From Bacteroidota bacterium (GTDB lineage Bacteria > Bacteroidota > Bacteroidia > Flavobacteriales > Flavobacteriaceae): a DNA stretch of 8,517 bases. Below the pieces are notes generated by a model. It did no database searches, was not told where the DNA came from, and was given only the letters and a program-made list of their open reading frames with translations. The DNA lies in assembly GCA_022560715.1 (NCBI GenBank), contig JADFSQ010000058.1, forward strand, positions 1 to 8,517. The letters run 5' to 3'. Made by a program: the position numbers and the translations under genes. Positions 1 to 7,400 of the stretch are shown in pieces; position 1 is the first letter of the stretch; the number at the start of each line of letters is the position of its first letter.

Positions 1-300
1 GGTGAATCTGCCTCTTCTTTTGCCGAAAAAATTGGAGTACAGCGTTCCAGTATATCGCATATATTATCCGGACGCAACAAGCCCAGTTTAGACTTTATTT
101 TAAAAGTGCTTTCCTCCTATCCTGAAGTTGAATTGTATTGGTTGTTAAATGGAAAAGGTATTTTTCCTGTTCAAGAACAAGAACGTACAAAGATTGTAAA
201 AAATGCACCTCAAACAGCTCTTAAAGAAAACGGCTATAAAACTATCGACCGAATTGTTATTTTTTATAAAGAGGGTAGCTTTAAGAGTTTTAAAGAATAG
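1..300 (+). CDS. XRE-family helix-turn-helix regulator, 3' part
   Basis: Reading frame 1 is open from the left edge to a TAG at 298-300, giving 99 residues of a protein whose start lies outside the window. Residues 3-37 form a helix-turn-helix of the XRE/Cro type: SFAEKIGVQRSSISHILSG is helix, turn and recognition helix, and NKPSLDFILKVL is the following helices. The next segment, PEVELYWLLNGKG (41-53), is the usual continuation in this family. A poor linker follows, then a conserved-looking C-terminal tag RIVIFYKEGSFKSFKE (84-99) that I associate with small flavobacterial XRE proteins. It presumably binds DNA in the cytoplasm; its targets cannot be read from here. The GTG at codon 36 lies inside the HTH, so it is not the real start. 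The gene converges with the minus-strand gene at 568-1149. Family assignment is firm; a specific role is unknown. Confidence 0.85.
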   Translation, partial: GESASSFAEKIGVQRSSISHILSGRNKPSLDFILKVLSSYPEVELYWLLNGKGIFPVQEQERTKIVKNAPQTALKENGYKTIDRIVIFYKEGSFKSFKE

Positions 301-328
301 ATGGGTTTAGGGAAGTTACGCTTATCGG

Positions 329-444
329 AATTGTGTATGATTGAGTTGCGTTGGCACACAAGTGGCAAATGGTTTGCGACCAACAAGACGTGGCGAACAC
401 CTTTCAAGACAGGGAAGGCACAAGCAATTAATTATACACGAATT
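329..444. repeat. Foldable imperfect inverted repeat (attC-like or RNA-like architecture)
   Basis: The outer arms 329-348 and 425-444 pair almost completely: AATT/AATT, GTGTAT/ATACAC, then a run closing with TTG/CAA. There are only two single-base bulges (G440 and G345) and two G·T pairs, about 20 pairs in all. The 76-nt interior folds into two further hairpins. Hairpin A is GTTGG 350-354 with CCAAC 380-384, enclosing GCAAA 365-369 with TTTGC 373-377. Hairpin B is CCTTTC 400-405 with GGAAGG 413-418. By hand count 301-440 is about 45% G+C, clearly above the surrounding DNA. It lies just downstream (3') of the minus-strand orphan gene, the gene-then-hairpin order seen in integron cassettes. However, I see no integrase, and the attC core consensus GTTRRRY is not matched. 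It could be a dispersed repeat, a structured 3' UTR or a small RNA. The structure was folded by eye. Confidence 0.5.
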
Positions 445-567
445 TGTAAAACGTTTTAATGATTCATGTGGTTCAGTTTTCGGCAATGGTTTGATTTTCA
501 TTTTGGCTTCCTTAGTCTTTTTTTGCGTATCCTTTTCTTTAGTTGCTTTCTTCTTATTCTTTTCTAT
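437..567 (-). other. Lysine-rich in-frame extension beyond the stop of the 568-1149 gene
   Basis: Directly after the TAA at 568-570 the same minus-strand frame stays open for 81 codons, to a TAA at 322-324. The first 43 or so codons (567 to about 437) read as a plausible protein tail: lysine/glutamate-rich, starting IEKNKKKATKEKDTQKK and passing through PLPKTEPHESLKRF. After that the frame runs into the inverted repeat and becomes cysteine-rich nonsense. The stretch may be a former C-terminal tail cut off by a nonsense change, a readthrough extension, or simply A-rich DNA that is open by chance. It has no start codon with an obvious leader of its own. Confidence 0.3.
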
Positions 568-1149
568 TTAGGGCTTGCTTTGGCTTATCTCGGTGTTTTT
601 CTCGGTATTATCTAAAAGTTTATATTGTTCCCAATTATTACAGGCTTGTGGTATTGCAAAAAGCCCCATAATAAATAATAGAACCATAGTTACTATTTTA
701 AAGTAATTGTCCGTTTTCTTTTTTCTATTCTCAATTAAATAGTCAATTCCTCTAGGAAGCAACTTAACTCTTAATTCACAATTTTCTACTGGTGTTGGGT
801 ATTTTATTTCATTCTTATAAGAGTAAAGTTTGTTTTCTATTATTCGTATAAAACCGAGTTCTTCAAGTTCATTAAATAGTTCGCTATTTCTCTTTCTATC
901 AGTTACACTTCCTCCACTGCTTTCTTCTATTAGTGAATATTTAGAGGACATTAATTTGATTTCAATAAGAAAAGGAACTATATCAAAACCACTTAATCCT
1001 GCTTTCTTTTCAATTTCGGACAGTATTTTTATTATCGAATTGCTTTTTGGTTTGTAATATCTTTTTTTTAATTCAGAATTTAACCTTTTAGCCTCCTTGT
1101 CATGATTCCGTATATGTCTTTTGTCACTAAGCCAATTCTTTATACTCAT
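568..1149 (-). CDS. Hypothetical protein: soluble domain plus C-terminal membrane helix
   Basis: I do not recognise this 193-residue protein. The first 50 residues are basic and helical (DKEAKRLNSELKKRYY). Residues 88-140 look like a winged-helix fold: a helix SELFNELEELGF, a hairpin IRIIENKLYSYKNEIKY, then VKLLPRGIDYLIENRKKK, close to the 'L-x-P-x-G-i-x-Y-L' ending of many winged-helix proteins. Residues 150-168 are one hydrophobic helix (FKIVTMVLLFIMGLFAIP), preceded by KKK, which predicts an N-terminus in the cytoplasm and a short tail outside. I chose the ATG at 1147-1149, which follows the leader GGAAAA. A GTG at 1174-1176 would add nine residues (MRGKYNYGK) and cannot be excluded. The gene stands alone, flanked by spacers of over 200 bp holding inverted repeats, which suggests an accessory gene. 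Its frame continues open and lysine-rich past the stop. A membrane-bound sensor or regulator is possible but unproven. Confidence 0.7.
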   Translation of the reverse strand: MSIKNWLSDKRHIRNHDKEAKRLNSELKKRYYKPKSNSIIKILSEIEKKAGLSGFDIVPFLIEIKLMSSKYSLIEESSGGSVTDRKRNSELFNELEELGFIRIIENKLYSYKNEIKYPTPVENCELRVKLLPRGIDYLIENRKKKTDNYFKIVTMVLLFIMGLFAIPQACNNWEQYKLLDNTEKNTEISQSKP

Positions 1150-1214
1150 TTTTCCATAATTATATTTTCCCCTCACACCATTCTAATGTCCACGTTCCCC
1201 AATGTTTTACAACG

Positions 1215-1250
1215 ATTTGATATGCTCAGTTTTAATTGATTATATCAAAT
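1215..1250. repeat. Inverted repeat with 9-bp perfect arms
   Basis: ATTTGATAT at 1215-1223 is exactly complementary to ATATCAAAT at 1242-1250, separated by 18 nt. It lies about 65-100 bp upstream of the start of the minus-strand gene at 568-1149 and downstream of nagK, so it could be a regulator-binding site for that gene or a stem in the nagK 3' region. Neither strand shows a T-run directly after it, so it is not a typical terminator. Confidence 0.35.
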
Positions 1251-1252
1251 GA

Positions 1253-1271
1253 TACTGAAATAAATTCAGTA
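1253..1271. repeat. Short inverted repeat, 7-bp arms
   Basis: TACTGAA at 1253-1259 pairs perfectly with TTCAGTA at 1265-1271 around a 5-nt loop (ATAAA). It sits three bases from the 1215-1250 inverted repeat in the spacer between nagK and the orphan gene. There is no U-tract on either strand. It could be an operator half-site pair or a small RNA stem; function is unknown. Confidence 0.35.
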
Positions 1272-1316
1272 CAAGTAAGCGAAGTTAGTTTTTTAAAACT
1301 TAATAGTCAATAGGTT

Positions 1317-1339
1317 AAAAAAATTAATCAAAATTAATT
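1317..1339 (-). terminator. Possible intrinsic terminator of the pfkA-gap-nagK operon
   Basis: Read on the minus strand, AATTAA (1339-1334), a 6-nt loop TTTTGA, and TTAATT (1327-1322) form a 6-bp stem followed immediately by five T (1321-1317). It begins about 54 nt past the nagK stop, a reasonable distance. The stem is only A/T pairs, so it would be weak, and this kind of repeat arises easily by chance in A/T-rich spacers. I see no better terminator candidate between nagK and the next gene. Confidence 0.3.
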
Positions 1340-1392
1340 ATTAACAGCCTAATGAGATTACAATTTCGTTTTACTACACGCAATGCAATAAC

Positions 1393-2253
1393 TTACAAAT
1401 TACTCACATGGTAACTTACCAAACCTTCAATAGGTCTGCGTTCAAAATTACCAACGGTAAAACCAAGTTCTTGAGCAACTTCTTTAATTTCATCTTGTGA
1501 AAAGAATGCAATAGAACCAGCAAAATGTACAGGAACAGTTTTGAGCTCTTCTTTAAATTGCAAAATCATATTTTTTGCAAACAGCCTAATTCCCTTTTTT
1601 ATAAGGTTTGTTGCGTACTCGGAATCTTTATTCAAAAACATAAACTCGGCAAAAGAAGCTAAATAGGCATTTGGGTTTGGTTGTTTGTATAAATTGTATT
1701 TTATAAAATCGTCTTCTACATTATATCTGTCGGCAAAGGCAACTTTTATATCTTCTGGCATTTGATTATAATAATAATCTCTAATTAACTGTCTGCCAAA
1801 ATAATTACCAGAAGCATCATCCATAATTGTATATCCCAAAGATTTTACACGTTGATGCAATATTTTACCATCGTAATAACTGCAATTGGATCCTGTGCCC
1901 AAAATACAAACTACTGCAGCTTCATTATTGGTTTTAATTGTTGCATATACAGCTGCATAAGTATCTTCCTTTACATCAACTTTAGCATTATAAAAAAACG
2001 CTTGTAAAACACCTTGTAATAATAAACGTGGTTTTTCGGTGCCACACCCTGCTCCGTAAAAGAAAACGTGTGAAACATTTTTACGAATTTCTTTTAATGC
2101 TGAATTCTTCTTTATAATTTTTGTTAATTTCTTTTGAGATAGAATTGCAGGATTTAGTCCTTTGGTCCGAATTTTTTCTAAGAGTTGATTGCCATCTTTA
2201 TCGATTGCAATCCAATCACATTTTGTAGAGCCACTGTCAACAATAAGAATCAT
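1393..2253 (-). CDS. nagK: N-acetylglucosamine kinase, BadF/BadG/BcrA/BcrD ATPase family
   Basis: This 286-residue cytoplasmic sugar kinase has the ASKHA (actin-like ATPase) fold. Motifs in order: phosphate-1 loop VDSGSTKCDW (5-14); YGAGC (66-70); EDTYAAVYA (96-104), where D97 is the likely catalytic base; phosphate-2 loop ILGTGSNCSYYDG (117-129); and the adenosine-site segment FAGSIAFF (244-251), followed by PIEGL (274-278). The family phosphorylates N-acetylglucosamine to GlcNAc-6-phosphate with ATP, which leads to fructose-6-phosphate or wall-precursor synthesis. The usual GDEGSG segment is replaced by MDDASG (144-149), so the exact substrate is uncertain; a related amino sugar or glucosamine is possible. 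The start ATG lies 13 nt after the gap stop, making it the last gene of the pfkA-gap-nagK operon. The length is normal and nothing looks broken. Confidence 0.82.
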   Translation of the reverse strand: MILIVDSGSTKCDWIAIDKDGNQLLEKIRTKGLNPAILSQKKLTKIIKKNSALKEIRKNVSHVFFYGAGCGTEKPRLLLQGVLQAFFYNAKVDVKEDTYAAVYATIKTNNEAAVVCILGTGSNCSYYDGKILHQRVKSLGYTIMDDASGNYFGRQLIRDYYYNQMPEDIKVAFADRYNVEDDFIKYNLYKQPNPNAYLASFAEFMFLNKDSEYATNLIKKGIRLFAKNMILQFKEELKTVPVHFAGSIAFFSQDEIKEVAQELGFTVGNFERRPIEGLVSYHVSNL

Positions 2254-2266
2254 CTCAACTAAAGTA

Positions 2267-3286
<1,020 letters not shown>

Positions 3287-4273
3287 CTATGTGCCCATTA
3301 TATCTGACACTCTTAATAATTCTTTATTTATTTTTGAATGAGTTTTTACAGCCTCTTTTAATAGCGTAAGCTCCATTTTATTATTGATGCTTCCAACCAT
3401 ATAATTGGTTTTGCCTTCGAGTAAGGATTCAACAGCTTTAACTCCCATTCTACTTGCTAAAACACGATCGAAACAACTTGGCGAGCCTCCACGTTGCAGA
3501 TGTCCTAAAACAGATACACGCACTTCATACTCTGGTAAATGCTCTTCAACATAATCGCGAAGTTCAAATACGTTTTTTCCTATTTTATCGCCTTCGGCAA
3601 CAACTACGATGCTGGAAGACTTTCCCGATTTTTTACTTCGACGCAAAGATTCTAATAAACGTTCGAGTCCTAAATCTTCTTCTGGTATTAAAATTTCTTC
3701 GGCTCCTGCACCAACTCCAACATTTAAAGCAATATGTCCTGCGTCTCTTCCCATTACTTCAACAAAAAACAAACGTTTATGAGAACTTGCCGTATCACGT
3801 ATTTTATCAATAACCTCTACAATAGTGTTTAAAGCTGTATCGTAACCTATTGTATAATTTGTACCAAAAATATCATTATCGATCGTACCAGGAATACCAA
3901 TGATTGGAAAATTAAATTCTTCGTTAAATAACATGCCTCCTGTAAAAGTGCCATCACCTCCAATAAGCACTAAAGCATCAATGTTTTCTTTCGTTATTTG
4001 TGCATAAGCTTTTTGACGACCTTCTTTTGTTCTAAACTCTTCAGACCTTGCCGATTTTAAAAAAGTACCACCTTTGTTTACTATATTGTTGACACTTCGT
4101 GCAGTAAGTATTTTAAAATCGCCTTCAATCAAGCCTTCATAACCTCTGTAAATTCCAACGCAATCAATATTATGAAACGCACAAGATCTAACCACAGATC
4201 TAATTGCAGCGTTCATTCCGGGAGCGTCTCCTCCTGACGTTATTACACCAATCTTTTTAATATTTACTGACAT
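3287..4273 (-). CDS. pfkA: ATP-dependent 6-phosphofructokinase
   Basis: The enzyme phosphorylates fructose-6-phosphate to fructose-1,6-bisphosphate, the committed step of glycolysis, in the cytoplasm and normally as a tetramer. It has 328 residues, close to the 320 of E. coli PfkA. Visible motifs: SGGDAPGMNAAIR (13-25); GGDGT (105-109), where the Gly after Asp is the ATP-type signature instead of the GGDD of pyrophosphate enzymes; TIDND (130-134) with catalytic D132; R167; MGRDAGHIAL (174-183); E227 in VAEG; R252; and GHLQRGGSPS (257-266) with H258 and R261. All substrate-binding residues I know for E. coli PfkA are present, so it should be active. It is the first gene of the operon, with a 144-bp leader region from the tamB stop that contains a 12-bp palindrome. 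The start ATG has an A-rich upstream stretch and no Shine-Dalgarno, as usual in Bacteroidota. Confidence 0.97.
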   Translation of the reverse strand: MSVNIKKIGVITSGGDAPGMNAAIRSVVRSCAFHNIDCVGIYRGYEGLIEGDFKILTARSVNNIVNKGGTFLKSARSEEFRTKEGRQKAYAQITKENIDALVLIGGDGTFTGGMLFNEEFNFPIIGIPGTIDNDIFGTNYTIGYDTALNTIVEVIDKIRDTASSHKRLFFVEVMGRDAGHIALNVGVGAGAEEILIPEEDLGLERLLESLRRSKKSGKSSSIVVVAEGDKIGKNVFELRDYVEEHLPEYEVRVSVLGHLQRGGSPSCFDRVLASRMGVKAVESLLEGKTNYMVGSINNKMELTLLKEAVKTHSKINKELLRVSDIMGT

Positions 4274-4322
4274 TTATTTTCTTATGAAAAGTAAAACTAA
4301 TAAACTTATATAACAAAAAGCC

Positions 4323-4334
4323 ATGATTAATCAT
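4323..4334. promoter_or_regulatory. 12-bp perfect palindrome upstream of pfkA
   Basis: ATGATTAATCAT reads identically on both strands and is centred about 55 bp before the pfkA start, in the 144-bp spacer where the operon promoter should be. A dimeric regulator could bind it. I could not find a convincing Bacteroidota promoter (TTG, about 20 nt, TAnnTTTG): TAAGTTTA near 4300 on the minus strand matches the -7 box except for its last base but has no TTG at the right distance. An operator is inferred only from symmetry and position. Confidence 0.3.
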
Positions 4335-4417
4335 ATTTTGCCCAAAAGTCAGAACTCAAACGTTTTCGTAGATTAATATTTTGAGAGAATGGTAAATTAA
4401 CAGCCTTTTTTACTGTT

Positions 4418-7400
4418 TTAATGTGTCTTTTTTTTGAAACTAAGATATTCTGGAAGCGCATTTTCACCATCATTTTCTTCATTTTTTTTATCTTCTTCTT
4501 TTGACTTTTTATTTCCTTTAAAAATTTTGGCAAGAAGTTCCCTAAAATTATCAAACTCTACATTATAAGATATTCCCATTCCTTGCGTATAACCAATTTG
4601 TTCTCCAAAGTTTCTGATGTCATTTTCACGATTGAAAAATTTCATCGAAAAATTACCTTCTTCATTTAACAATACTTCAATTTCAAAATCTCCTGCTACC
4701 ACAGTTTCGTTTACACCACCAATTGGCACACCAACTTTTCCATTTATAAGTATGCGGTCGTTAATCTTCGTAGTTATTGTTACAACTGCTCTATCGTCAG
4801 TTTTGTATTCTGGTGTGTTCTCTCCAATATTATAACCAAAACCCAAATTTAATTTGCCATCTTCATCACTAAAAAAACTGTTCAAGATTGCTGTTGCACG
4901 TTCGGTTAAATTGCCATAAATAGCTTGTTGATCAAATCTTAATTGGTTAAAGAATGTACCAGTAGCCAATAATGATAAAGCTTGTAATTGTTTACTCTCG
5001 TTACTATTTAATCTATATTGAAGTTCGGAATTTAAAGTTGTGTTAACACTCGGAAAACTTAAATCAAAAATTGGATCAGGTTTTTCAAGATTTCCTGAAA
5101 GGAGAATTCTTACTTCCACAGGAATGCTTCTATTTACAGGATTATCCAACAAAACAGATGGATTGGCTACAATGTCATCATATACTGCTTCAATATTGAT
5201 TTGTGCTTTTAGAGGGTCGCCTTCCCAAACCAATGTTCCTCCTTGTTTTACCTTAAATACTTTTTGGATTAAGCCTCCATAGACAAAATTATATGTCCCC
5301 TCATCTACAATAAAATCACCATACATTTTAAATTTGCCATTTGTGTTTATTTCTATCAATAATATCCCATTTCCACGTCCTCGAATAGAACTTCCAGAAT
5401 CTTTATCTATTACAATTTCAATTTCAGCATTTTCATTTACAGAAAGATCAAAATATAATTCTAAGCCTTTAATATATTTTGTAACTATTAGTTCTCCTCT
5501 TAAACTAGCTTCTTTTTCTTCGGGAGTTAAAAAATGTATGTAGGCATGGTTTCCAAAAGTTTCGGTATCGTTTAATGGAATTTTAAAGATTGTACCTTCT
5601 TCTGTAGTAACATCGGCTATAATAACCAATTGATCCATTGGGCCATCAACATTAATAATTCCACTAACAAAAGCAGTCCCATAGTATAAGGCATCTTCAC
5701 CGTATTCTGTATTTAAAACCAATAGTTTATTAGTATCAATCGAAAGTCCCAAAGACCATTTCGAAAAATTAATATGACTTATATTTCCACTTAAGGTAGC
5801 TTTAGAAAAAAATTCAGTATCTACTAAATTCGCTTTATTAAATATAAAACTTTGGTCTTTCAAACCAATAATAGTATTATCGGTAAATGCATAATCTATG
5901 TTAAGATATGGCATACTTAAGCCTCCATTATCTAATGTTAATTGTCCATTAATTTGAGGTCGTTGCAACCTACCTGTAACTTTTGCATTACCTGTAATCT
6001 CGCCACGCATATTTGTAATAACACCTCCTCCAAAAGGATTTAATGGATTTAAAATAAATTTATTGAAGTTAATATCTAAATCTAATTTAGAATTCGTTCC
6101 AGATACATCTAAATTGCCCACAATTTTAAGAGATTCGGTAGTATCATCTTTTAAACTCACATTCACATTATAATTGGTCAAAGATTCATTGCCTTTAATA
6201 TTGGCTTTAAAAGACCCAAGATAAAAATTGTTAACTTTAAAATCATCAATTATTATTTTAGATTCTGGAAAATAAGCAGCATTTTGCTGCTGTATGCTTA
6301 ATGTTCCGTTTACTTTACCTGCAAGGGCAAGGCTATCAATTCGAGGTGTTATCTTTGCCAACTCAACATCTTTAAATGTTAAATTAATATTTTTGTATGA
6401 AGAAGAATCTCTAATAATTCCTGACAATTCAATTTCTTCTTTAAGGTAGCTTAAACGCAAATTATCAATTTTTATATTTCGAAACGATCTGTCAAACTCA
6501 ATTTTATTGAAGTTATTTTTCTCTTCATTTACAAACCATACATTGTTTTTAAATTCTATTTCAGATTTTTTAAATCCAAATACTGAATTATTTTCTTCGT
6601 TAATTGTATAAAATAAATTTAAGCTAAAATTGTCTTCATTAGATTTTCCGCCTCTAAATTCAGTTTTAATAAATAAAGTATCATTTCTGGTTACATTTAT
6701 TAAGCTGAATTTTGATGTATTGTAATACTTAGTTTTTATACTATCTATTTCGATATAGGTATTAAAAATTGGATTTTTATTATCAATTATGAGTTGAATA
6801 TTCTTTGCAAAATAATCGTCTAAACGTATTTGTGGGGACTTAAATGTTAAATTGAAATTTTTAGCATCACTTTCTACCCTTCCCTTAATAAATGTATTGC
6901 TTCCTAGTTTTAAATCCGGATAAAAAACTTCAGCTATCTTATTGTAAATCTTAAAATTGAAATTTATAAATTGGTCTGATTCTATTTCGTTAGGTATATA
7001 ATTTGTATAAATGTTTCCGAATGAATTTTCTAATAGTTTAGTGACATCTCTAAACTTAAATTTTCCATACAAACTACCTTCAATAATGTCGGGAGAATTT
7101 ACATTAATATAGCGTATATCGTTTTCAAAGTGAGAGGATATTGAGAAATCCTTGAAATAATACTCGTCGTTTTGATTTTTATATAATGTGTTAATAAACG
7201 AAACACTTCCCTGGGCATTATCAAGATTTGTTCCTTTCATATTCATCTTTACCTGTCCTGTAAAAATTGAAGTACTATCTTTAGAAACAAAGTTTAAAGC
7301 ATTAAGGTTTGCATAGTTTACATTGGCTGCAAAATTGTAATTGTATATATCTTCAGAAAAATCTACCAATCCATTAAATTGAAGGTCTAAATTTTTATCC

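Noticed and set aside
341..571. Plus-strand frame of 76 codons starting with TTG
   Set aside because: It spans the inverted repeat and is the antisense of the lysine-rich extension, which explains its hydrophobic phenylalanine-rich end. No credible start region.
444..1212. TTGTAAAAC (444-452) and GTTTTACAA (1204-1212) as terminal inverted repeats around the orphan gene
   Set aside because: A 9-bp inverted match between two A/T-rich spacers of this size is near chance expectation; there is no transposase and no target duplication.
4399..4417. Hairpin AACAG/CTGTT right after tamB as a terminator
   Set aside because: The stem is only 5 bp and no T-run follows it on the minus strand.
4327..4554. 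Minus-strand 75-codon frame across the tamB end and the pfkA spacer
   Set aside because: It overlaps the lysine-rich 3' end of tamB in another frame. Its composition (KKKIKKMKKMM) is a by-product of A-rich codons.
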